DNA from: Tomocerus qinae
Lineage: Eukaryota > Arthropoda > Collembola > Entomobryomorpha > Tomoceridae
Reading direction: 5' to 3'
Length of the DNA: 64,000 nucleotides
Assembly (NCBI GenBank): GCA_020055645.1
Contig: CM034546.1
Span: 75,082,001 to 75,146,000, forward strand
Under the pieces are notes generated by a model. The model worked only from the letters and a program-made list of their open reading frames with translations, had not been told where the DNA came from and did not search any database. The position numbers were made by a program, and so were the translations under genes. Positions 1 to 10,609 of the stretch are shown here, in pieces; the first letter of the stretch is position 1, and each line of letters begins with the position of its first letter.

Positions 1-576
1 CACAATTCTCACCATTCTGATCCTCCTGGAAAATTCAAAAAAGAACGGACGATATGTAGTTGATATGTTGATAATCATAAAAAAGCGACATACAAGCAGT
101 TTCAGCTTCGTCGGGACAAGCTTCTTGTTTTTTGTCGGCGCGTAAAAACTTTTTGCCGCTTCAGCAGAAACAGTCGCAGTAGAATCACTCACGCGTTTTT
201 ACGCGTTTCTGCAAAAAACAGCGGCAGTAAAAGAAAAAAAGCTGCAGCACAAAAATATGCTGCCGCAGCTAACTGCCTGTGCTATACAATCACTTTTTCT
301 GCCTGACGCTTTCATCTTTCATCGCGATGGAGCCCAGTGCGATAACCCCATAAGATTTCTAGATTGAAGGAAAACCAAAAGCAAATTTTCAGAGTGTTTA
401 CAATAAATAAGTACTGAAAAAATGACAATTCCTAGCCCACAAAACAAAACACTGCGATTATAACTAAACTCGTCATTACTCACTGGCCGCTTAGCGCTTT
501 TGGCTTCACACAGAAACAATAAAACTGAGAGGCATAGAAGAGAGCAACAGCCATTAGAAATGATACATTAAAATGG
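1..576. other. No gene recognised
   Basis: I see no coding exon with plausible splice sites here. Around 120-260 there is imperfect dyad symmetry (CGCGTAAAAAC-type motifs facing ACGCGTTTTTACGC) that may be an old foldback repeat. A short open frame on the minus strand (319-519) has no recognisable protein features. Confidence 0.4.
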
Positions 577-589
577 GCTGAATTTAGGC

Positions 590-1419
590 CAAGGTATCGA
601 AAAACCCGGGTTTTTTAGGAAAAAACCCTCGACCCCGGCTTTTTGGGTTTTTTAGGGTTTTTTGGGTTTTTTGGGTTGAAGGGTTTTTTATATAATTATA
701 GGCATAAATACAAGCCTATACTATAGTATATATAGGAAAACTACAGCTGACAATAACAACAACCATGTAATCCTAAAACTACCAGTATTTACGTCTATAA
801 AATCAAAAATTAAGGCATAAAAATTTAATTTTTAACATGTTTTAGCACAGTTAACACGAAATATTTTTCGTGAGCACCTATATTTGATAGTGAAAAACTA
901 TGTATTATTATATATTACTGATTAAAATGACTTTAAGAAATTCCTTCATTAATATGGAGCTTAAAGCAGTACAGTAATAAATATGTAAGTGATTAATTAA
1001 AATTCAGTATAATTATTGTTTCCACTTATGCATTCATTGGCAATTCGTAAGTAGAAGTTAATTATGTAATTAAACCAATATCTTCACGGCGATTAAAATA
1101 TATACATAAAACAAATAATCACATCACGATCTTGATGTTTATACATATTCACACGAATTACTGCAAGTATATTTTATAAAGTATAAAAGCTAAATATTTT
1201 GTTTCCACCTGATTATGCATTTGTGTACATTTTCAAATAGAAATATGACAAAGTTAGTATGTTTTGCTTATATAGATGGAGCTTTAGTGTACATTATAGC
1301 GTTTTGTAAAAAACCCAATAAACCCAATAAACCCCGGGTTTTTTAAGTGAAGCGGGGTGGGTTTTTTGCCAAAAAACCTAAAAAACCCCAACCCATAAAA
1401 AACCCGACCCACAACCCTG
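590..1419. mobile_element. hAT-type MITE with 8-bp target duplication
   Basis: The element starts CAAGGTATCG and its far end read inward is CAGGGTTGTGG, an imperfect short terminal inverted repeat of the CARGGT type seen in hAT elements. It is flanked by exact 8-bp direct repeats ATTTAGGC (582-589 and 1420-1427). Both ends carry runs of GGGTTTTTT-type sequence in opposite orientation; the interior is AT-rich and non-coding. It lies inside the left arm of the larger foldback element and is therefore younger than it. The superfamily call rests on the 8-bp duplication and the terminal bases only. Confidence 0.75.
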
Positions 1420-1424
1420 ATTTA

Positions 1425-1523
1425 GGCAGCGGTACCTCGTCGCCGGTGTCGCCGGTGTCGCCGGTAAAAAAATGATTTGGCAACAATGTGTACCGGCAAC
1501 ACCGGCGACGAGGTACCGCTGCC
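1425..1523. repeat. GC-rich hairpin insertion
   Basis: GGCAGCGGTACCTCGTCGCC at the left is repeated in inverted orientation at the right (GGCGACGAGGTACCGCTGCC), with three CGCCGGTGT-type units in between. The matching position in the opposite arm of the surrounding element lacks this block, so it is an insertion or local foldback. Confidence 0.7.
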
Positions 1524-2004
1524 GGCTGAGGTAAACCAGGGGGAAAATGAGGAGTGTGGAGGTCGTGGAGGGGGAGGTGTTGGAGGGGGAGGAGGAGGTC
1601 GAGGAGGAGGAGGTGGAGTAAATTCTGGAGGGTCTTGGGGAGGTGTTGAGGAGGTGGAGTGTCTTGTTCAGACGAATTTTTTAAAGTTTTTGTGGAGGTA
1701 GAGTGTCTTTTCCAGGCCTAGTTTATAAAGTTCTTGTGGAGGGGGCTTATTTTCATTCCAATAAACTAACTTATGACGTATGACGCTTGATTTTATTCAC
1801 TTACTAACTTGCCTGACGAATGACACTTGATTTTATCATTCATGCGATTATTAAACTGAAATTCGGTAACAAAATAACTTGCCGGAAGAATAAATAGACT
1901 CATTCATCAAATTAATACAGAGTTGCATAGCTTTAAACGTGACCTACCTGTGTGAAGACCGAAGTGGTGGAGTGAAGAGTATCATACTCCTAAGAGTCGT
2001 AGTC

Positions 2005-2455
2005 CCTCCGCATGTTTTCAACAATGTACCCCAAGTCCCTCCGCAAGTTTTCAACAATGTACCCCAAGTCCCTCCGCATGTTTTCAATAATGTACCCCAA
2101 CACATACCTCCGCGTACTAAATTTAACACATGAAGGTATATGCATTGGGGTACATTATTGAAAACATTAATTCTGCGGAGGAGAGTATGAATGCAATGCA
2201 ATGCAATACTATGATCTCGCGGCATTCAGTCACAGCGTAGCTACAACTACAACTCTTCTACTCTCCTCCGCAGAATTAATGTTTTCAATAATGTACACGC
2301 CAATGCATACCTTCATGTGCTAAATTTAATACACGGAGGTATGTGTTGGGGTACATTATTGAAAACATGCGGAGGGACTTGGGGTACGTTGTTGAAAACT
2401 TGCGGAGGGACTTGGGGTACATTGTTGAAAACATGCGGAGGGACTACGACTCTTA
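2005..2455. repeat. Core array of inverted and tandem short repeats
   Basis: About three tandem copies of a roughly 32-bp unit (CCTCCGCATGTTTTC followed by AACAATGTACCCCAAGT) lie at 2008-2105. The complementary array lies at about 2335-2450, giving a large cruciform-prone core. Two copies of the ATGTTTTC..AATGTACCCCAA foldback MITE family (about 2085-2167 and 2279-2369) are part of it. Short reading frames that cross the array are by-products of its periodicity. Confidence 0.75.
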
Positions 2456-3259
2456 TGGCAGTATGCATAATGGCGAGTCAGAGAATACTCCTAACCCTGA
2501 GTCACAAAATAGTCTAAAACTTGACCTTAGTACAACCTAGGGTTAACTTTTTTGTATTGCAATAGCAAAGTAACTATTGGCAACTGACCATGGTCGTCCA
2601 CCGGGGTCACATTTTGGACTCGGGGTAAAGGGTTACGTTACTCTAACCTGTCATTATGCATACTGCCCTTAGGAGTATGATACTCTTCACTCCACCACTT
2701 CGGTCTTCACACACAGGTAGGTCACGTTTAAAGCTATGCAACTCTGTATTAATTTGATGAATGAGTCTATTTATTCGTCCGGCAAGTTATTTTGTTACCG
2801 AATTTCAGTTTAATAATCGCATGAATGATAAAATCAAGTGTCATTCGTCAGGCAAGTTAGTAAGTGAATAAAATCAAGTGTCATACTTCAAATAAGTTAG
2901 TTTATTGGAATGAAAATAAGCCCCCTCCACAAGAACTTTATAAACTAGGCCTGGAAAAGACACTCTACCTCCACAAAAACTTTAAAAAATTCGTCTGAAC
3001 AAGACACTCCACCTCCACCTCCTCAACACCTCCACACCTCCCCAAGACCCTCCAGAATTTACTCCACCTCCTCCTCCTCGACCTCCTCCTCCCCCTCCAA
3101 CACCTCCCCCTCCCCCTCCACGACCTCCACACTCCTCATTTTCCCCCTGGTTTACCTCAGCCCCGCTGCCTAAATTCAGCCGCGAATGATATGGTCAAAG
3201 ACAGAAGACGAGAAGACTGTCAATGTAAATGAAGTTAGAACTATGACTATGTACAAGTT

Positions 3260-3602
3260 TAAATGTTGGTAGTGCTGACTATTGTCGAACTCCGACCAGT
3301 ACGACCTACCGACGACAATAGACGTTTCCCACAATTCCAGGATAACACAGGCAGGTACTGTAGTCATTTCAATACCTATTCATATTATTTTAGTGACCGG
3401 TCACCAATTGTAGGCAATCCTATTGACGACCGTCCGACCAACAACGACGGACTGAAGATTGTTTGCGAAGATAACGATTCGTCGATTGAAGACAAACAAG
3501 CACACGCACTATATCCACACTGCTCATTGGTTCAAAAATCACTACTGTGTACATTACACAATGTGTTTGTATTTTTGGCGGGCGTACTTGGGTATCCACC
3601 AT
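3260..3602. repeat. Dispersed repeat family A, copy 1
   Basis: This stretch matches 10610-10838 in the same orientation: both contain TGTTGGTAGT, GACTATTGTC.AACTCCGACC, a middle block with GACTGAAGATTG, AGACAAACAAGCACGC and an end with GTGTTTGTATTTTTGGCGGG. The two copies differ by short indels, so it looks like an old interspersed repeat. No reading frame is conserved between them. Confidence 0.65.
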
Positions 3603-3904
3603 AATTTGTGGCCTTCTCAGCAACTTTAATCCTTAAGGTGAAAACTATAGTATCGAGTAAAAGGGGATACAAATCGTCCCCTTCATTCTAACCTCTCAGT
3701 ATAATACCAATTTATAAACCTAACAGCTCTGTAAACGTCCTACAAATTATTTTGAGAAGTAATTCCAACTATTTCCAATGATTTGGAAAACATTTCCAAA
3801 TTTTTGGGTCATCACCTTAAGGGTTAATAATATTGTTCAGGAGGACACATTTTTATTCACATTGCAACTCAATGCTACTCCCCTCTCCTTGTGCATTGTG
3901 TGGG

Positions 3905-4600
3905 CGGAGCGGCTCATTCCGTCTACCCGACACCCGACAGACAACTACCAGACACCCGATACCCTACCACCCGGCGCCCGACAGCGGCCAAATACCACCT
4001 GCCTGACACCCGACAGCTATCAAGTCCACCTATTTCAATTTCTAGTATACGGGGCGAATTGTCACATGTCACAGATATAATTAAAAGTAAAAGCATACAA
4101 TACTATCATATAGCTATTTTTGCATATATATTTTTATATAAATCCAAGAAATTACTTACAATAATAACATTGACTTTCCAAGCATTAATCTTATAATTAA
4201 AAGATCCGAATTTCTTGCCGGCGGGTTTTCTATTGCCTGGTTGCTTGAAAAGCAAAAATCTCTTGTGAATGTAACTAGCTATATAATAGTATTGTATGCC
4301 TTTACTTTTAAGTTTAGATTTAGGCCTCCAAAAAATATGGGAAACACTTAGGAATACATAGTTTCATAGCTACTCTGATAAACAAAATAATTTACATTAT
4401 ACAATTTTTAAGTTTAAAAAAAATGTAAATGTCGGGTGGGAAGGCGTAGGGTGTCGGTTGGTTGGTGATCAGGTGTTGGGTATTTAGCTGTCGGGTATCG
4501 GGTGGGAAGGATTTGGCCGCTTTCGGGCGTCGGGTCGTAGGGTATGGGGTGTTCGGTAGTTGTCTGTCGGGTAGATAGGATGAGCCTACCCAGAATGATG
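3905..4600. repeat. Inverted repeat of ACCCGACA-rich arms
   Basis: The left arm (about 3905-4040) is rich in ACCCGACAG units. The right arm (about 4430-4600) carries the complement (CTGTCGGGT units) with the same order of landmarks, for example GGCCAAAT near GCGCCCGAC on the left and ATTTGGCCGC with GGGCGTCGGG on the right. The roughly 390-bp spacer is AT-rich and non-coding. It is probably a decayed foldback element. Confidence 0.6.
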
Positions 4601-4639
4601 GTCAGGGGTCTTATATTTTTACTTTTACAGTAACTATTT

Positions 4640-4970
4640 TGCGCTGTAACAAAGAATTGAATAATTTTGTGGGGATGGCGCGCAGGTAAAATGCCACAAA
4701 ATTGCAATTATGTGAGCATTTTCCACACACAGCCGCTTGCGAGATTAGAGCGTCGACAACGGCCCGCCAAAAGGTGAAATATAATTGGAGTTAAAATTCG
4801 CGGATGATTGAAAGTGATAATTGAAATTGCATAGTGGTATCAAATGGCAAGTTGATAGATGGTGGTGAGATTAATCTAAAATGAAATAATTAATGACTTC
4901 TAAAATACTGAATGTTGAATAGATTGTAAGACTTTTAGCAATGCGAGTAAATCGCATTGCTATATGAATT
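4640..4970. other. No gene recognised
   Basis: AT-rich non-coding sequence between the inverted repeat and a short tandem array; no exon, RNA gene or repeat family identified. Confidence 0.4.
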
Positions 4971-4974
4971 AAAA

Positions 4975-5080
4975 CTTGAACTGGAACCTATCGCGTAGAA
5001 ACTTGAAACTGGAACCTAGCACCTAGAAACTTGAAACTGGAACCTAGCGCCTAGAAACTAGAACCTAAACCTAGCGCCAA
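4975..5080. repeat. Short tandem array, about 32-bp unit
   Basis: Roughly three copies of a unit containing AACTTGAAACTGGAACCTAG with CGCGTAG/CACCTAG variants, decaying at the right end. No coding interpretation. Confidence 0.7.
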
Positions 5081-5306
5081 GATAAATGAGTTATTACTAA
5101 ATGTAGCTGCATATTCTAACGACGTAACTGTTCTAAATACGAAATAATCTCTATATTATAACCACAGAATGAGATAAAGCAATAAATTTATCAACCTATT
5201 CATGTCTCTATGTGTGTGTGGTAGGAGATCCTAGATAACGTGCATATATTACGTAACGCAAAACCCTCTCCCCAATGCTTAACGCAAGTGCTGACTGCAT
5301 GCTGAC

Positions 5307-5464
5307 TGCGGTACCGTTTTAGAAGTTGATTTCGGATGGGGCAAAGACGTCATACACCTGAAAAATTTTGACTTATTTTGTCTAAATTGAAGGTAAAATA
5401 TCCTAAAAATCACTTTTTGGGGGTGGCATTTGCCCCCAATGCCCCCTTCAATACAGCCTTGGCT
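5307..5464 (-). repeat. Dispersed repeat family B (G-rich), copy 1
   Basis: Read on the minus strand this begins CAAGGCTGTATTGAAGGGGG, continues with a GGCAAATGCC block and ends near CGAAATCAACTTCTAAAACG. The same order occurs on the plus strand at 41374-41630 and, decayed, at about 56100-56300. It looks like a short interspersed non-autonomous element of unknown class. Confidence 0.6.
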
Positions 5465-6836
5465 GACTGTAACACTTTTAGGTACATCCTCCCTCCATAA
5501 CAACTGCACACGTAATATATGCAGGTTCCTTAAATTCAAAATGAACATGTTAATTTCCTCTACACCATCGAAATGAGTTGTTTCATAAATTATTATAACA
5601 TCAAATCAATAGTAGAAACGAGCCCGTTCATAAATACTGAAATATAACAACAATGTTAAAACATTCACACAAGGGATCTAGCTTATTTCTAATGTAGATG
5701 TGATGGTAATTAAAAAAGATACTTTTTTGCAAATATAGCAGGACCCTGTCCATTTAAACAAATTTATTCGAAGGTGCTGATAGTTAGAGTAGTCATTACA
5801 AGACGATACTTACAACGGTCAGTTACAAAACGATACGGAGATATATCAATAGGTAAAAAGTCCGTTTTTATAGTAGAAAATTGATTGAAAATTATTAGCG
5901 AAAGGGGACATTTTGTAATGATCGTAATACAAAAATACAAATTGATTCTGCTATATCGACAAACTTATTTAGCATTTTTTTTAGTAGAGCAGGTTTTACT
6001 TTTTACTACCAGTTGATTACTTTGTGCCAGTTTGCACAACTTTTTTATAGAATTAAATAACAGTACTGGTTAACATAATAACCTTAGTGAAGTACCGATA
6101 GTTTTTTTTGGAATTGTTTATGATTCTGTGATAGGTGGCCTGCGGAAATTTTTTTTGAGTGCTAGGTTTCCCCTTAGCTGGGTTCACTAGTATAAGTAAA
6201 AGTAGTTATCTTAGGCAGAAAATATTATATAAATCACATAGTCAAGTCACATACTAACAAATCAAAATCAATAGCTACATTCAAGACAAACAATGTTCAC
6301 AGTTGCATTATGATGTTTTTAATTTACAAACTTTTTTATTGTAACTAACTCAACCTGTAACTAACAGATACAATACGCACTATACATTAGTATACATTAT
6401 TGTTATTTCAATTACTACAGACACAAGTTCAATACCTTTACCATTACATTGAATTTAATAAAAGTGTTCTTCTAATTGGTTAATTTAATTCTTCTAATGG
6501 CTTCTATTCTTCTAAATCATCTCACATTAAATTGGGTATTAATTCCATCGAGTTGCTTTATTTCTGAGTTTCACTCGTACAGTATAAACATCTTCTTAAC
6601 AGTTTCCAGGCATGGAAACTCTTTACTGTCAATTCCCTACATAGGAATAAAATTTGACAAAATGTTAAAAATCAAGATAAATATTTTATAACTAGACCAC
6701 ATTACTGAGAGTGAGATTACTATTGAAGTTTAAAAAATTTTGGTCTAATTTCGAAATAATATGTTATACTGAGGGTATATATAGCTCATTTTTAAAATGT
6801 GCAATTGGTTATACAATGCATACATTGTACAACCAA
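5465..6836. other. No gene recognised
   Basis: AT-rich sequence with no exon that combines an open frame, splice sites and recognisable protein features. The CGATACGGA-containing stretch near 5800-5840 recurs once near 35540 but is too short to call a family. Confidence 0.4.
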
Positions 6837-6900
6837 TTAATGTTTTCGATAATGTACCCCAAAGCAGTTTACCCGAAGTCCATCACATGCAATGTACCTC
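6837..6900. repeat. Foldback MITE family C, half copy
   Basis: Begins with ATTAATGTTTTCGATAATGT and continues with CCCCAAAGCAGTTTACCCG, matching the left half of the copy at 36110-36270. The complementary right half is missing, so this is a truncated copy. Confidence 0.7.
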
Positions 6901-7152
6901 GTTACCTTTCTGTTACGGTTTGCTGTAGGTTTTGATAATCGAATAGTATGGCAAAATATGTCCGTACATTTTAGCAGCACGTCTATTAAATCACTATTAG
7001 TGATATTAGTATAAATGCATGTAGTAACAAAAATTCCCAATTGCCATAAATAATTTAGAAACTTGAAAGTATTGGGCCAAATTAACAAAAACCCTTGGAC
7101 TAGTAACAATTGATTTTGGAAATCGAAAAAAAATATACTCGGAATTTCTTAC

Positions 7153-7281
7153 CATGAATTTGGCCTGTTCGATAAAATCCTTCACAGCTTCATCAATCTT
7201 GATCTTAAAATGGTAGGCGTATACAAAAACACGCACCCAATATCTAGCAACATCAGTCTTGAAATTGGTGTTATTAATATA
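7153..7281 (-). CDS. Candidate isolated exon, unknown protein
   Basis: On the minus strand there is a 129-base open stretch (43 codons) between a good acceptor (TTTCTAG at its 5' side) and a good donor (ATG|GTAAGAA at its 3' side). The reading contains DVARYWVRVFVYAYHF and EAVKDFIEQAKFM, which looks amphipathic and helical and is not obviously repeat-derived. I could not find neighbouring exons of matching phase; a possible partner lies at 7408-7680 but lacks a clear donor. It may be one exon of an unrecognised gene or of a decayed one. Function unknown. Confidence 0.3.
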
Positions 7282-7780
7282 CTAGAAATTGTGCATAGTG
7301 CTTATCAAGTCTGGGATTACAACATGGACTGGATATTTGCATATTATGAAATCATTCGGCTCTCCCTACCATACATACATAGGTGGATAAATTTAAAAAG
7401 TCTAGGATTATATTATAGATTGATTCTCATTGCCTAATTCTTCATCTTTATCCAGACAGCTGTCAATTGTTTTAAGTTGGTCACATGAAAATACATATTG
7501 CTTTTTCATCAGCAAGCACAGTAATTTTATCTGCTGAATAACTTGGGACGAATCTTCAATTTTGAAACTGCTGAAAAACATTTTCAGGATACTAATTTTG
7601 GGCATAACTTCCTTGAAGTATATTTTCAAGGCCTTCAAACTCACTGTACAAAATCTTGCTTGCCTAGTATGGAAGTTCATATTTGCTGTAACACAAAATA
7701 TTTTGGAAATAGTAAATCGTCTACTACAACATTTAATGCAGTGCGTAAGCTAAATAAGTAGTTTACATTTAATTATTTAA

Positions 7781-9967
7781 TTAAAATTTACTCTCATTTT
7801 CTTGTGGCGTTTGCGAAAGATGGATACCAGAAGAGGTTGCCGCAATGTTAGGTTCCGAGAGATTGGGATTCACCTGGAATTGAGTTAATGGTTTGAATTT
7901 GATAGCTGGAAGAGAGGGCTTTATGGCAAAATTGGGCCTGTTATTCGCTCCATTTCCACTTGGGCTTGTGACAGTTTCGACCCATCCGACTTCCTTTCCA
8001 TGACTATTAAGTCTGCTTCTCATAGTCTCCGTTTCATAATTTGCACCACTTTTGGTACGCTGCGATTTTATGTTTTTTTTTGAATTCTGCATTACTGCTG
8101 TTGGAGTAATTTTTTTGAGAACTCCAATAGTATTTACTGTTTCTTTCATTACGATTATCGTTTCTGAAGGAACCTCGAGAATAATCGCTTTTATTTTGTA
8201 CAGGGGAACGAGAGCGTCGCCTTGAAGGTCTAGATCTTTCACGTCTAAAATTATTTTGCTTGTGATAATATTCATTTCTTTGAGAAAAATTGTCGTTAGG
8301 ATACTCCTTACGATAGACAGACTTCCATTTTTTTCTATATTGACTTCCGTTCCTTCCTTTCATTCCTCTATAACTACTAGAGTTTAGCTCTTCTATTTTA
8401 TAGAAACGATTTCTTTGAAAATCCTTCCGGTTATTTGATTCAGTTACTAACTGGAAGTAAATTGGTGGCAATTTCGGACTGGTGACTTAGATATCCAGGA
8501 CGAGCCTGAAATTGATTTTTCGGGGTTGTGGCACCTGGCTCATAATTTATTTGCTCTCGCAGACGTGAATTTTTGAACCCGTTTCTCCTAACTCCCGATT
8601 TTATTTCATTGATTGATTGATTGATTTAGCTTTATTTAAGTGACATCAATAGGCCATCCAATTACACGAATTGAAATCAGTAATAATTACTTATAACTAC
8701 CACCACTTTTCACCAAGAGTCACTGGCTCCCACAACTTCCAATCATACAAAATACATGTTAGAATATAAATATAATTAATAATATACATATACCTTATTC
8801 CTGATAGATTCCAAATACCGTTTCAAATTATCAACCAATTGAGGTAAAGACAGATTTACATATACCCATTTACGCGGTAACTTATTCCAGGCCATCGCGG
8901 CAGAGTGTTTTACCGAGGAAGTCATCGTCTTTTAAAAGTTTTTGTTTCTTTTCTGGTGATTGATATTTGTTTTCAAATTGACGGTGTTTTCCAATGCCAT
9001 TAGAAGCATTTCTGAATGAATTATTAAGATTTGCAGGGTTATTTACTACTACAGCACCAACAAAATAACAATTATTGAGTTTGCCTTTACTTCAAAGAAC
9101 AAAATTATGTCATTTATTTTATGCTAAATGAAAATCTACAAACCCAATGCTATATATTATTGCTATAAAAATGAAATCTAACCTCTTCCTGTTCCTAGAG
9201 ATTTTAGCTTAATTTGCATACGCTTATCCGAATTTCTATAAAAAACGACATATTCTGACGGAAATAAACAATTATTATTTTATAAAACCCACGATTACAT
9301 GCATTAGATAGAATTAATAGAGAAGGAAGGTATATTTAAAATCCTTACGAGACTCTCCATTGACTTTTGCCCAAGTAGGATGATTTCCCTCTCTAAATAC
9401 CTTCCTTTGGTTGCTAAACCATTTCTACAAAACAGTAAATATTTTCATTTGCTGGGGAAATTCGATTTTATGAAATTCTAATTTAACAGCTCTTAACCAT
9501 TTTTGATAAAATAGAAAATTTAAGCGACCCAAAGAATGTCGGCAGGTTTTTGGATTTTTTGGCCAATTTTCATTAAAAAAATATATTGGCTTGTCACATT
9601 GTATGGTTTATGATAAAATGGGTTGTTACATTGTAGAAACAGTGATAATGTGGCTTGTCACATTATAATTTTAGGTAGACGATACAATAATTAAAATTAG
9701 TATTGATATACAATTAATTAATTTGTTTTTCATAAATATCAATCAGTAGCACTAAAAACAAATCATATTATGTTGGAAAATACTTACGGCAATCCGAATA
9801 CTTTCAATTTTCAGTTTCTTTGCTGCATTCTTGGCTCTTTGTATCCATGGTTGATTCGGATTTTTTAAGAAGAGTGGAATCATCACACTTAGTTGTTCGT
9901 CCGTAAAATGCCGTTTTCCTTTTCCAATTACAAGTCCTTCCACAATGTTAGCAACCGGTGTTTCCAT
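7781..9967 (-). CDS. Divergent homeodomain protein with Arg/Ser-rich tail (frame break in last exon)
   Basis: Five exons fit in phase on the minus strand: 9788-9967 (or further upstream), 9349-9424, 9183-9254, 8914-9084 and 7781-8446. Exon 1 gives KRHFTDEQLSVMIPLF and a second helix, ending ESIRIA at GTAAGT; exon 2 opens KWFSNQRKVFREG. Together these make a homeodomain, with Trp, Phe, Asn and Arg of the WFxNxR recognition helix in place and a phase-0 intron inside helix 3. Exons 3-4 read as ordinary protein (for example GIGKHRQFENKYQSPEKK). The last exon is Arg/Ser rich (RRERSRPSRRRSRSP). Near 8073-8081 a run of nine T (A in the mRNA) separates two frames: the first stops at 8034, the second continues sensibly to a stop at 7781. 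This is either a one-base assembly error or a real frameshift. The start is uncertain: 9967 is the first in-frame ATG, but the frame is open to about 10075 and an upstream exon near 10150-10260 is possible. Likely a nuclear DNA-binding protein; I cannot assign an orthologue. Confidence 0.6.
8608..8917 (-). mobile_element. 5'-truncated LINE: reverse-transcriptase C-terminus and 3' tail
   Basis: On the minus strand the reading SVKHSAAMAWNKLPRKW followed by a hydrophobic-charged helix (LVDNLKRYLESIRNK) matches the usual C-terminus of non-LTR retrotransposon reverse transcriptases, where a 'WN.LP' motif precedes the stop. The 3' region follows and ends in AATAAAGCTAA and an (AATC)n tail at about 8608-8627, typical of LINE 3' ends. 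It sits in the last intron of the homeobox gene in the same orientation. Its 5' breakpoint lies at or within a few bases of the splice donor of exon 4 (8912-8913). Confidence 0.65.
9580..9672. repeat. Dispersed repeat family D (CACATTGTA motif), copy 1
   Basis: Contains GGCTTGTCACATTGTA twice with a GGGTTGTTACATTGTA variant between. The same motif style recurs at 52855-53040 and, in a TACAAAGTAAC form, at 47890-48030. It lies in the first intron of the homeobox gene. Probably a small degenerate MITE. Confidence 0.45.
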
Positions 9968-10387
9968 TGATGTATAATTATTTCTGTCCAAACTACGAGT
10001 AGCCGTCGTTGCTGCGTCAAATTGAACCGCTCGTTTTACACATTTACAAAATGTAGGAAAAAGTAAATTGCAATGTCAAAATAGTTCAAAAGAACTTAAT
10101 TTACTTAATTAATATGTAATAAAAGCATAATTAATACTTGATTTTGGCTGACGATTCATTTGGATTTCGGCTGCTTTGACTTATTGGTCTCTTTTCTTTT
10201 TTTGAAAGGTTGTCAATATCGGAGGGTGCCCTGGAGGATTTTGAGGAGGTTGGTGTTGTTTGTATATAAATTGAAAATTGAACTAATTGAAGTATAGAAG
10301 TAAATAATAACTAGGGAATAAAAATAATGGTATTTCGAAATATGAGCTTTGACCATAACATAACTAACAATTATGACTTAAATGTTT

Positions 10388-10486
10388 AATTAATGTTTTC
10401 GATAATGTACCCCAACGCATACCTCTATGTATTAAATTTAGCACATGAAGGTATGCGTTGGGGTACATTATCGAAAACATTTAATA
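10388..10486. repeat. Foldback MITE family C, complete copy
   Basis: The arms ATGTTTTCGATAATGTACCC at 10393 and the complement ending at 10480 enclose CATACCTC...GAAGGTATG, so the whole unit folds as one hairpin with the AAATTTAGCAC region as loop. TTA flanks both ends, which could be a 3-bp target duplication, but the other copies do not confirm it. Confidence 0.8.
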
Positions 10487-10609
10487 AAGATTATTACTTT
10501 ATACTTTATGACATGATTGTTTACTTTTATGTGTTGTTGGTTGTGCGCTGCGTACTATCGTTATAATTTCCTTTGCAATGTACATTAAACTATGTTGACT
10601 GTATGTGCA

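Larger units (their letters stand above)
577..3180. mobile_element. Nested foldback element with long terminal inverted repeats
   Basis: The outer ends are GCTGAATTTAGGC at 577-589 and its exact complement at 3168-3180. The left arm (577-589, resuming at 1420 and continuing to about 1995) matches the reverse complement of the right arm (about 2660-3180), including a G-rich block, the AT-rich segment near 1740-1930 and the segment ending near the CTCCTAAG motif. Two later insertions split the left arm: a MITE at 590-1419 and a hairpin near 1430-1523. The core (about 1995-2660) is itself a set of short inverted repeats. No transposase reading frame is present, so it would be non-autonomous. I could not find a convincing target-site duplication outside the ends. 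Confidence 0.75.

Noticed and set aside
590..1419. Interstitial telomere
   Set aside because: The GGGTTTTTT runs do not match the arthropod TTAGG repeat, and the segment has transposon-type ends with an 8-bp target duplication.
1477..1701. Gly-rich 74-codon open frame
   Set aside because: It lies in the G-rich part of a terminal inverted repeat, and its complement recurs in the other arm. No splice sites or other evidence.
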